From: an uncultured Lachnospiraceae bacterium
GTDB taxonomy: Bacteria; Bacillota_A; Clostridia; Lachnospirales; Lachnospiraceae
NCBI GenBank assembly: GCA_910585355.1
Contig: CAJUDN010000088.1
Coordinates: forward strand, 1 to 5,758
Direction: 5' to 3'
DNA: 5,758 nt
The translations under genes were made by a program, and so were the position numbers. Below the pieces are notes generated by a model, which worked only from the letters and a program-made list of their open reading frames with translations, did no database searches and had not been told where the DNA came from. Below are positions 1-5,692 of the stretch, one piece after another (the first letter of the stretch is position 1; each line of letters starts with the position of its first letter).

Positions 1-98
1 TTACAAGCAAGCTTGACGCCTGTTTTTATCCGTTTTTCCCCGCCCCGTGAACTGTAACCATATAATATCATATATCCCTTATTGTTGAAAGGAAATTT

Positions 99-127
99 TT
101 GCAATTTTATTATAAGTGTGCTATGAT
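99..127 (+). promoter_or_regulatory. Sigma-A type promoter with extended -10, upstream of the glycosyltransferase gene
   Basis: A -35 box TTGCAA (99-104) and a -10 box TATGAT (122-127) are separated by exactly 17 bases. The bases TGC just before the -10 box form an extended -10 element. Transcription would start near 134, giving a leader of about 35 bases that carries the RBS. The surrounding 61-120 stretch is strongly AT-rich. I see no operator-like inverted repeat and no coding region in positions 1-98. Confidence 0.7.
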
Positions 128-154
128 GAAACAGGTACATAGAATCAGATCTTT

Positions 155-160
155 AGGAGG
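155..160 (+). promoter_or_regulatory. Ribosome binding site that sets the TTG start at 169
   Basis: A perfect AGGAGG lies 8 bases before a TTG codon at 169. The protein read from there opens directly with the conserved first beta strand of a family 2 glycosyltransferase (LLSIAIPCYN). The next in-frame ATG falls inside the catalytic domain, so the TTG is the true start. Confidence 0.85.
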
Positions 161-168
161 ACATAATT

Positions 169-1188
169 TTGAAGCTGTTATCAATTGCCATTCCATGCTA
201 CAATTCAGCGGCCTACATGGAAAACTGTATCAACTCCCTGCTCCCGGGAGGAGATGAGGTGGAGATTCTGATTGTAGATGACGGATCAAAAAAGGACAAT
301 ACTGCTGAGATTGCAGATCAATATGAAAGCCGGTATCCGGAAATATGCCGGGCCATTCATCAGGAAAACGGAGGTCACGGCGCTGCCGTTAATGCCGGCC
401 TGAAGGCCGCCACAGGAGTCTTTTTTAAGGTGGTGGACAGCGACGACTGGGTGAACGAACAGGCCTATAAAGCAGTTTTGGATACTTTGCGCCGGTTCCT
501 TTACGGAAAGGATACCCTGGATATGCTTATCACCAACTTTGTCTATGAAAAACAGGGAGCGAAGCATAAAAAGGTTATGAATTATAATCTGGCGCTGCCG
601 AAAAATGAGCTTTTCACCTGGAGCGATGTGAAGGTATTCGTGGCCGGCCAGTATATTCTGATGCATTCTGTAATTTACAGAACGGGGCTTTTAAGGGAAT
701 GTGGTCTGGAGCTTCCCATGCATACGTTTTATGTGGATAATATTTTTGTATATGAGCCTCTGCCTCATGTAAAGAATATGTATTACCTGGATGTGAATTT
801 TTACCGGTACTTTATCGGCCGTTCTGATCAGTCGGTCAATGAGCAGGTGATGATCGGCCGTATTGACCAGCAGATTTTGGTGACTAAATTAATGCTGGGA
901 TATTATGACGTGACCAAACTCCAGAACAGAAAGCTGCGGCATTATATGACGCGGTATCTGGAAATTATGATGGTCATAAGTTCCATTTTAGCGATCCGCT
1001 CTGGCTCCGAAGAAAATATGCAGAAGAAAAAAGAACTCTGGGAATATGTTAAGAAAACCAATTTGACACTGTATCTGCGCCTGCGTTTCGGCTTCCTTGG
1101 ACAGGGCATGAACCTGCCGGGAAAGAGCGGCAGACAGCTTTCCATCGCCGGGTACAAAATTGCACAAAAATTCTTTGGATTTAACTGA
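169..1188 (+). CDS. Family 2 (GT-A fold) glycosyltransferase
   Basis: This is a 339-residue inverting glycosyltransferase of the GT2 family, expected to move a sugar from a nucleotide-sugar donor to a cell-surface glycan or lipid-linked acceptor on the cytoplasmic side. The first 110 residues carry the GT-A signature: SIAIPCYN (5-12), the nucleotide-binding VDDGS (36-40), ENGGHGAAVNAGL (66-78) and the metal-binding DSD in VVDSDDW (88-94). YVDNIFVYE (188-196) lies where the family's acceptor-side acidic residue is expected. YRYFIGRSDQSVN (212-224) resembles a conserved stretch in related Firmicute enzymes. There is no signal peptide or clear membrane helix; the segment near 264-277 is hydrophobic but short. 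Translation starts at a TTG with a strong RBS. The gene has its own promoter and an intrinsic terminator, so it appears monocistronic. Donor and acceptor cannot be read from the sequence. Confidence 0.92.
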   Translation: MKLLSIAIPCYNSAAYMENCINSLLPGGDEVEILIVDDGSKKDNTAEIADQYESRYPEICRAIHQENGGHGAAVNAGLKAATGVFFKVVDSDDWVNEQAYKAVLDTLRRFLYGKDTLDMLITNFVYEKQGAKHKKVMNYNLALPKNELFTWSDVKVFVAGQYILMHSVIYRTGLLRECGLELPMHTFYVDNIFVYEPLPHVKNMYYLDVNFYRYFIGRSDQSVNEQVMIGRIDQQILVTKLMLGYYDVTKLQNRKLRHYMTRYLEIMMVISSILAIRSGSEENMQKKKELWEYVKKTNLTLYLRLRFGFLGQGMNLPGKSGRQLSIAGYKIAQKFFGFN

Positions 1189-1191
1189 TTC

Positions 1192-1214
1192 CGGAACCTG
1201 TTCCGTTTTTCTTT
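1192..1214 (+). terminator. Intrinsic terminator after the glycosyltransferase gene
   Basis: A short hairpin with arms CGGAA (1192-1196) and TTCCG (1201-1205) around a CCTG loop starts 3 bases after the stop codon and is followed directly by TTTTTCTTT (1206-1214). The stem is short but is placed as expected for a Rho-independent terminator. The rest of the gap to 1400 contains a GC-rich patch (1226-1278) with repeated CGCGGCCG words and no recognisable gene. Confidence 0.7.
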
Positions 1215-1329
1215 AAGAATCGCTTTGCGGTGGGGCGCATGCCCGCGGCCGTTGTGTTTTTGCGCGGCCGGCGCGGTGAACGTGCAGATTTGCAGCAAAA
1301 CCTGGTCCATTAAAAAAAATTACATAATT

Positions 1330-1358
1330 TGAATGGATCCTGTTCCGGCAATCGTATT
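1330..1358 (+). promoter_or_regulatory. Possible ECF-type promoter for the secreted protein/sigma/anti-sigma unit
   Basis: TGAATG (1330-1335) and CGTATT (1353-1358) are separated by 17 bases. This resembles the TGAAAC / CGTA pattern of group IV (ECF) promoters such as those read by Bacillus SigW. I found no good sigma-A pair with 16-18 base spacing in 1215-1390: TTGAAT (1329-1334) and TATTAT (1355-1360) are 20 bases apart. If real, the unit would be autoregulated by its own sigma factor. The match is partial and one short site can occur by chance. Confidence 0.3.
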
Positions 1359-1400
1359 ATGAATGAAGAAAGGATCAATAAACATAATGGAGGAATCTTT

Positions 1401-1829
1401 ATGAAGAAATTATTATCAGGTATTGTGACAGGCGTAATGGTATTATCTTTGGGAACAGTCAGCGTATTTGCGGCGGGTCCGGGGTGCGGAAGCAATTTTA
1501 CAGATACAGATGGTAACGGGATCTGTGATTATGCCGACGGCGTTTGTGCCTATGCGGATACGGATGGAGACGGTATCTGTGACAGCTGCGGCACAGGACA
1601 CGGAAACTGCCTGACCGGACATGGACTGGCCTTTGCAGATGCAGACGAAGACGGCATCTGTGACAACTGCGGTACGTATCACTGGTGCGGCAGAAATTAT
1701 GTTGATGCAGACGGTGATGGGAACTGCGACAATTATGCGAACGGCTATGACAGAGGATGCGGGCGGCAAAGCAGCTCTCATTGCGGACATGGACACCGTT
1801 CTCATGGCGGATGCGGACACAGCAGATAA
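1401..1829 (+). CDS. Small secreted Cys-rich protein with calcium-loop-like DxDx(D/N)G repeats and a His/Gly tail
   Basis: This is a 142-residue predicted exported protein. The start at 1401 is chosen because GGAGG (1389-1393) lies 7 bases upstream and the protein then opens with a classic signal peptide: MKK, a hydrophobic core (4-21), and a likely cut after VFA (22-24). The mature part has four copies of [FY]-x-D-x-D-x-[DN]-G-x-C-D at residues 33-43, 51-61, 78-88 and 100-110. This acidic pattern resembles the Ca-binding loops of EF-hand, dockerin and thrombospondin type 3 repeats, here with a Cys two residues before the final Asp. In total there are 13 cysteines. The tail (127-142) is rich in His, Gly and Cys and could bind transition metals. 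There is no LPXTG motif or lipobox, so it is probably released. It sits 20 bases upstream of an ECF sigma gene. The precise function is unknown; metal binding is inferred from composition only. Confidence 0.85.
   Translation: MKKLLSGIVTGVMVLSLGTVSVFAAGPGCGSNFTDTDGNGICDYADGVCAYADTDGDGICDSCGTGHGNCLTGHGLAFADADEDGICDNCGTYHWCGRNYVDADGDGNCDNYANGYDRGCGRQSSSHCGHGHRSHGGCGHSR
1497..1730 (+). repeat. Four diverged in-gene repeats encoding DxDxDG-type acidic loops
   Basis: Four related 33-base units lie at 1497-1529, 1551-1583, 1632-1664 and 1698-1730. Their starts are 54, 81 and 66 bases apart. Each encodes the acidic 11-residue loop ending in Cys-Asp. Codon-level differences between copies (GGT/GGA/GAC and GAT/GAC swaps) indicate an old internal duplication kept by protein-level selection rather than a recent tandem expansion. 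Confidence 0.75.
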
Positions 1830-1849
1830 TAAGATAAAAAGAAACTATT

Positions 1850-2335
1850 ATGCGGAGCGAGCGGGAAACAATCAGAGCCATCGAACAGTATTCTGATACT
1901 GTGCGGCGGCTCTGCATGATATATTTGAAAAATGACGCAGATACCGAGGACATATTTCAAACTGTGTTTTTGAAGTATGTCCTTAGTTCTGTTTCTTTTG
2001 AAAATGACGAACACGAAAAGGCGTGGTTTATCCGGGTGACTATCAACGCCTGTAAGGATTTGCTGAGAAATTTTTTTCGCAGCCACACGGTATCCCTGGA
2101 TGAAATCATGGAGTATCCGTCGGAGCTGCCGCCGGATTACAGAGAGGTCTGGGAGGCTGTATTTTCGCTTCCGCAGAAATACAGGGATGTGGTATATTTG
2201 CACTATTTTGAAGAATACACTGCTCCGCAGATCGGTCGCATTTTAGGAAAAAATGTGAATACGGTTTATACGCTTTTGAATCGTTCCAGACAGTTATTAA
2301 AGGAAAGGCTGGGAGAAGAATATGAATATGAATAA
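1850..2335 (+). CDS. ECF-family (group IV) RNA polymerase sigma factor
   Basis: This is a 161-residue sigma-70 family protein with only regions 2 and 4, the ECF layout. Region 2 covers about 8-76 and includes the core-binding motif DTEDIFQTVFLKY (31-43) and the helix HEKAWFIRVTINACKDLLR (55-73), which would contact the -10 element. A short linker (77-97) leads to region 4 (about 98-153). There the stretch SLPQKYRDVVYLHYFEEYT (106-124) and a helix-turn-helix (about 124-148, ending LLNRSRQLL) would read the -35 element. No C-terminal extension is present. The ATG at 1850 follows the previous stop by 20 bases and has only a weak purine-rich RBS (AAAAAGAAA), so translation may be coupled to the upstream gene. 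It overlaps the anti-sigma gene by 14 bases, the usual arrangement for stoichiometric production of a sigma factor and its inhibitor. The target regulon is unknown. Confidence 0.92.
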   Translation: MRSERETIRAIEQYSDTVRRLCMIYLKNDADTEDIFQTVFLKYVLSSVSFENDEHEKAWFIRVTINACKDLLRNFFRSHTVSLDEIMEYPSELPPDYREVWEAVFSLPQKYRDVVYLHYFEEYTAPQIGRILGKNVNTVYTLLNRSRQLLKERLGEEYEYE

Positions 2336-3101
2336 TATGTTTAAAAATCTCTTCAGCCCGATACAGGCAGGAGAAGAATTAAAAAGCAGAACCAAAGAAT
2401 TTCTCGCGGTGAAAACGCAGGAGTATGCCGCGGGAAGCGCGAGAAGACGCAGGCATTCCCTTTATGCTGCATGTGCATGTTTCCTGCTTGTGCTGATTGG
2501 AGGACACTGGATTTATTTTGCCCCCATAGCAGAAATCAGCATTGACATAAACCCTTCCATTGAAATGAGCATTAACAGGTTTGATCAGGTAATTTTTATA
2601 GATGCACTTAATGAGGACGGCAGAAAACTTTCCAATGCGCTTGACTTAAAATACATGAATTATTCCGATGCCATTGAACAGATATTGAATCATGGTTCCA
2701 TTGCAGCGCTGCTGAACAACGATGAGATTATGACAATTACGGTTATCGGCCAAAACGAACGGCAGTCCGCCAAAATTCTTGCAGGGGTGGAGGCATGCAC
2801 AGCCCAAAAGCATAATACCTACTGTTACTCGGCGTCGCCCAAAGAGGCTGCCGAGGCCCATGAAAAGGGACTCTCATGCGGAAAGTACAGAGCCTATCAG
2901 GAACTGCAGGTTCTCGATTCCAGCATCACGCCTGAAACAGTACAGGGGATGACGATGAGAGAACTTATGGAATTCATAGACGGCCTGCTGGACGAGAACG
3001 GGAATGACAATTCGTCATATGATAATCGGGTAAATGGACATCATGGACACGGCAACGGACATAACGGCGGACATAGCGGTGGACATGGATCGGCAGAATA
3101 A
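2322..3101 (+). CDS. Membrane anti-sigma factor with RsgI-middle-like extracellular domain and His/Gly tail
   Basis: This 259-residue single-pass membrane protein is expected to bind and restrain the adjacent sigma factor. A short cytoplasmic part (1-45) with IQAGEELKSRTKEFL (14-28) and an Arg cluster (41-44) precedes one membrane helix (about 46-67). The outer part starts with AEISIDINPSIEMSINRFD (70-88) and VIFIDALNEDGRKL (90-103), which I recognise as the pattern of the middle domain of RsgI-type anti-sigma factors. It continues with GLSCGKYRAYQELQVLD (183-199) and ends in a His/Gly-rich tail (240-256). The cytoplasmic part is short and I do not recognise a standard RsgI N-terminal or zinc-binding ZAS motif, so sigma binding is inferred from position and layout. 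Outer-domain cysteines are at 159, 168 and 186. GGGAGAAG (2311-2318) serves either ATG 2322 or ATG 2328. The gene ends 18 bases before the convergent aroA stop. Confidence 0.85.
   Translation: MNMNNMFKNLFSPIQAGEELKSRTKEFLAVKTQEYAAGSARRRRHSLYAACACFLLVLIGGHWIYFAPIAEISIDINPSIEMSINRFDQVIFIDALNEDGRKLSNALDLKYMNYSDAIEQILNHGSIAALLNNDEIMTITVIGQNERQSAKILAGVEACTAQKHNTYCYSASPKEAAEAHEKGLSCGKYRAYQELQVLDSSITPETVQGMTMRELMEFIDGLLDENGNDNSSYDNRVNGHHGHGNGHNGGHSGGHGSAE
3045..3092 (+). repeat. 12-base imperfect tandem repeat coding for the GHxx tail of the anti-sigma factor
   Basis: The word GGACAT or GGACAC begins at 3045, 3057, 3069 and 3081, an exact 12-base period, with one further out-of-phase copy at 3036. 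The four units encode GHGN, GHNG, GHSG and GHGS. A repeat of this kind can gain or lose units by slippage, so tail length may vary between strains. Confidence 0.7.
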
Positions 3102-3119
3102 ATGGGTATGGAAGCGATT

Positions 3120-4397
3120 TTACCGGCACAGCCGGTCAAGATCTTCATAAAAGGCAGGGTAGGAGATATCAACACAGCCGCCGTCAAGGATTTCTGTTTC
3201 CCCTTCCGCGGCCAGGGCGGCAACGGCGAAGGTCATGGCGATCCGGTGGTCCTTATGGCTGTTTATAACGGCGCCGTGGAGAGGCCTGCCGCCGCAGATA
3301 ATCATGCCGTCTTCAGTTTCTGTCACATCAGCTCCCATGGCCTTGAGGTTTTCTGCCATAATGGCGATGCGGTTGGATTCTTTCACCTTAAGCTCGGAGG
3401 CATCCTTAATGACTGTGATTCCCTCTGCAAAGCAGGCCATCAGCGCCACCGTGGGAAGCTCATCAATCATGGCCGGAATTACCGCCCCCTCAATAACGGT
3501 TCCTTTGAGGCCGGAAGACCGTACCAGCAGATCGGCAGTGGGCTCTGACGAGTCCTGGGATTCATTTAACAGAGTAATATCAGCTCCCATATTTTTGCAG
3601 ACTGTAAGGAGTCCGGCTCTGGTGGGATTGATTCCCACATTTTTTATAAGGACTTCCGAATTGGGCAGCAAAAGGCCTGCGGCCACGAAATATACGGCGG
3701 AAGAGATATCTCCGGGAACCCGAATTTTACTGCCGTAAAGTTCAGCGGCCGGGGAGATGATAGCGGTGGTATTTTCCGTACGGACGTTAGCGCCGAAAAA
3801 CTGAAGCATCAATTCCGTGTGGTTTCTGGAGAGCTGGGGTTCCGTGACCCGCGTTTCTCCGTCTGCATATAGTCCGGCCAGAAGAATGGATGATTTTACC
3901 TGAGCAGAGGCCACTTTTGAAGTATAGCGGATTCCGGTAAGAGGCTTTCCGCAAATTTTTAAGGGAGCGCAGTTATTTTCGCGGATACTTTCAATATGTG
4001 CTCCCATCATGGACAGCGGCTCAATGATTCGGCCCATGGGCCTCTTTTGGATGGATTCGTCTCCGGTTAAGGTTACATCAAAATTCTGGGGAGCAAGGAT
4101 GCCCGAAATCAGTCTTGTGGTGGTTCCGCTATTTCCACAGTCTAAGATACAGTCCGGCGCCTTAAGGCCGCGGAGGCCCTTTCCGTGGACCGTAACGGTT
4201 TTTTTACTGGCTTCAATCTCAATCCCCATATGGCGGAAACAGGAAATCGTGGACAGGCAGTCGGCGCCATTCAGAAAATTATGGATTTCCGTGGTGCCTT
4301 TTGCAATGGAACCGAACATGACGCTTCTGTGAGAGACGGATTTATCGCCGGGGACCGTTACTTCCCCGCGCACATGGCTGACAGGCTTTAATTTCAT
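3120..4397 (-). CDS. aroA: 3-phosphoshikimate 1-carboxyvinyltransferase (EPSP synthase)
   Basis: This cytoplasmic enzyme of the shikimate pathway joins shikimate 3-phosphate and phosphoenolpyruvate to make EPSP, the last intermediate before chorismate. The 425 residues span the whole two-domain fold. Visible motifs are PGDKSVSHR (16-24), GNSGTTTR (88-95), GDESIQKRPM (112-121), SAQVK (164-168), RNHTE (191-195), PGDISSA (228-234), NPTR (257-260), IDELP (311-315) with catalytic Asp312, KVKESNRI (337-344) with Glu340, and DHRIAM (383-388). GDKS, SAQVK, RNHTE and NPTR together match the class II EPSP synthase signature. The Gly of NSGT (91), equivalent to E. coli Gly96, is retained. I chose the ATG at 4397 because AGGAGGA lies just upstream and the protein then begins like its homologues. 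An in-frame ATG at 4418, directly after the tyrA stop, would add MKNTGGV but lacks a good RBS. It is the second gene of the operon, 21 bases after tyrA. Confidence 0.96.
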   Translation of the reverse strand: MKLKPVSHVRGEVTVPGDKSVSHRSVMFGSIAKGTTEIHNFLNGADCLSTISCFRHMGIEIEASKKTVTVHGKGLRGLKAPDCILDCGNSGTTTRLISGILAPQNFDVTLTGDESIQKRPMGRIIEPLSMMGAHIESIRENNCAPLKICGKPLTGIRYTSKVASAQVKSSILLAGLYADGETRVTEPQLSRNHTELMLQFFGANVRTENTTAIISPAAELYGSKIRVPGDISSAVYFVAAGLLLPNSEVLIKNVGINPTRAGLLTVCKNMGADITLLNESQDSSEPTADLLVRSSGLKGTVIEGAVIPAMIDELPTVALMACFAEGITVIKDASELKVKESNRIAIMAENLKAMGADVTETEDGMIICGGRPLHGAVINSHKDHRIAMTFAVAALAAEGETEILDGGCVDISYPAFYEDLDRLCR

Positions 4398-4400
4398 GAC

Positions 4401-4407
4401 TCCTCCT
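4401..4407 (-). promoter_or_regulatory. Ribosome binding site favouring the inner aroA start
   Basis: The minus strand reads AGGAGGA three bases before the ATG at 4397. The spacing is short, but the match to the anti-Shine-Dalgarno sequence is strong. The competing ATG at 4418 has only the end of tyrA upstream and no comparable purine run. Confidence 0.7.
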
Positions 4408-4418
4408 GTATTTTTCAT

Positions 4419-5516
4419 TTACTTTGAAAGGGTGTAATTATGTTTTTTTAACACATCGGCCGCCATTTTTCTGGAATCCTCATCATAAAAGCAGATGCGG
4501 AGAGTGCCTTCCCCATATTCTCTGCTGTGGTTTAAGCCGATGTCCTTGATGCCTATGCCCTTGGCAGCCAGAATGGCAGAGAGAATGGCGATGGAGCCTG
4601 GTTCGTCCACAATGTCCACAGAGAAGGAATACTCCGGAATCATAGGGCCGCGGCTCTGGCTGGAGAAGGTGCTGCGATAGGCGCCGGATTCTTCAAACAG
4701 GCGGTGGATGGCAACATTGTTATGGCTGTCCAGGTCAGAATAAACCTGTTCCAGGGATTTGATATATTTGCGGAGAAGGATTTTTATGTTTTCTCCGTTG
4801 GTCATACAGATCTGCTCCCACATCACCGGGGAGGAGGAGGCGATTCTTGTGATATCCTTAAAACCTCCGGCTGCGAGCTGACGCATGATTTCTTCTTTGT
4901 TATCACTATCCCGCACCAGATTTACAAGGCTGGAGGCAATCAGGTGGGGAAGGTGGCTGACTGCAGCCACGGAATAGTCGTGTTCCGAATAATCAAGAAC
5001 CATGGGAATTGCGCCGATGGCTAGGGCGATCCGGCGCATTCTTTCGATTTGGAGAGGAGAAGTTTTCGCCGTGGGGGTAATAATATAGTAGGCCTTCTCC
5101 AGAAGATGGTCCGTGGAATTTTCATATCCTGTTTTTTCAGAGCCGGCCATGGGATGCCCGCCTACAAAAACATCCTCCATGCCCAATTTTGCTACTGTTT
5201 TATGGATATTGGTTTTTGTACTTCCCACATCGGTCAGGATTGCTCCCGGCTTTAACAAGGGACGAATTTTCTGTAAATAGGATGCATTATACTCCACAGG
5301 AGTACAGAGGAAAATGATATCGCACCGAGAAAGAGATTCGTCGATCCCGTCTAGAATAACATCTACAATGCCGTCTTCCTTTGCCCTTTCCAGCGTGGAC
5401 CGCGTCCGCATATAGGCCATAATCTTTACGTTACTGGTATCTGAACGCTTTAATCCTCTGGCGATGGAGCCGCCGATGAGCCCCAGACCGATAAAGCCGA
5501 TGACTTGTTCTTTCAT
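4419..5516 (-). CDS. tyrA: Prephenate dehydrogenase with C-terminal ACT domain
   Basis: This cytoplasmic enzyme oxidatively decarboxylates prephenate to 4-hydroxyphenylpyruvate, the committed step to tyrosine, and probably uses NAD+. The 365 residues begin with a Rossmann fold whose dinucleotide loop is GLGLIGGS (10-17). DVGSTK (96-101), GGHPMAGSEKTG (119-130) with the catalytic His121, SHLPH (187-191) and DITRIA (221-226) are the conserved active-site stretches of the TyrA family. The helical dimerisation domain runs to about 285. Residues about 296-362, starting YSFSVDIVDEPGSIA, form an ACT domain, which in this family usually mediates feedback by tyrosine. There is no chorismate mutase fusion at either end, so this is the monofunctional form. 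The start is supported by AGGAGGAA (5523-5530), with the AGGAGG core 8 bases before the ATG. It is the first gene of a two-gene operon with aroA. Confidence 0.96.
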   Translation of the reverse strand: MKEQVIGFIGLGLIGGSIARGLKRSDTSNVKIMAYMRTRSTLERAKEDGIVDVILDGIDESLSRCDIIFLCTPVEYNASYLQKIRPLLKPGAILTDVGSTKTNIHKTVAKLGMEDVFVGGHPMAGSEKTGYENSTDHLLEKAYYIITPTAKTSPLQIERMRRIALAIGAIPMVLDYSEHDYSVAAVSHLPHLIASSLVNLVRDSDNKEEIMRQLAAGGFKDITRIASSSPVMWEQICMTNGENIKILLRKYIKSLEQVYSDLDSHNNVAIHRLFEESGAYRSTFSSQSRGPMIPEYSFSVDIVDEPGSIAILSAILAAKGIGIKDIGLNHSREYGEGTLRICFYDEDSRKMAADVLKKHNYTLSK

Positions 5517-5538
5517 AAGTGATTCCTCCTACGCATAG

Positions 5539-5567
5539 ATTTTAAAACAGCCCTGGAGGATTGTCAA
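5539..5567 (-). promoter_or_regulatory. Near-consensus sigma-A promoter of the tyrA-aroA operon
   Basis: Read on the minus strand, TTGACA (5567-5562) and TAAAAT (5544-5539) are separated by 17 bases, close to the ideal sigma-A promoter. The start of transcription would fall near 5532, only about 16 bases before the tyrA ATG, with the RBS immediately at the 5' end. That leaves no room for a T-box, leader peptide or attenuator between promoter and gene. Confidence 0.85.
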
Positions 5568-5623
5568 CACATTAAAGCAATAAATCATTTTTCAATTCGT
5601 TACTGTTCATGGGAGGGGGTCAT

Positions 5624-5652
5624 CTTCTTGCCCGCGTATCGCGGGCAAGAAG
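5624..5652. repeat. Perfect 13-bp-arm palindrome, copy 1
   Basis: The arms CTTCTTGCCCGCG (5624-5636) and its exact reverse complement (5640-5652) flank a 3-base TAT centre. A G-rich tract and TCAT precede it on the plus strand. Neither strand has a T-run after the hairpin, so it is not a standard intrinsic terminator. It lies about 57 bases upstream of the tyrA -35 box. It looks like one unit of an interspersed palindromic repeat (REP-like or small non-autonomous element). Confidence 0.85.
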
Positions 5653-5692
5653 TCAAGCATGCATAGAATATAAGTAAGGGGGGCAATTTCAT

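Noticed and set aside
1..98. Possible end of a minus-strand gene, because the window begins with TTA
   Set aside because: The frame leading to that stop is interrupted by another stop (plus-strand TTA at about 79-81) and has no start or RBS.
1226..1278. GC-rich patch with CGCGGCCG words that could fold
   Set aside because: The possible pairing uses short self-complementary words with a long loop, and there is no T-run or recognisable RNA motif.
942..1310. Minus-strand 122-codon frame at the end of the glycosyltransferase gene and the following gap
   Set aside because: Most of it is antisense to the glycosyltransferase and it runs through that gene's terminator; no RBS and no motif.
1197..1347. 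CCTGTTCCG present at both 1197-1205 and 1339-1347 as a possible operator pair
   Set aside because: The first copy is part of the terminator hairpin; a nine-base match over this distance is weak evidence for a regulatory site.
1329..1400. Upstream TTG start for the secreted protein, adding 24 residues
   Set aside because: It would put a polar stretch before a perfect signal peptide, whereas the ATG at 1401 has a GGAGG at the right distance.
1443..2203. Long minus-strand open frames of 125, 151 and 133 codons across the secreted-protein and sigma genes
   Set aside because: They are opposite-strand shadows of clear genes. The translations are low-complexity or rich in His/Arg/Ser, lack an RBS and show no family motif.
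3102..3738. Plus-strand open frames of 148 and 167 codons over aroA
   Set aside because: They run antisense to a well-conserved enzyme gene, have no RBS, and their translations match no domain I recognise.
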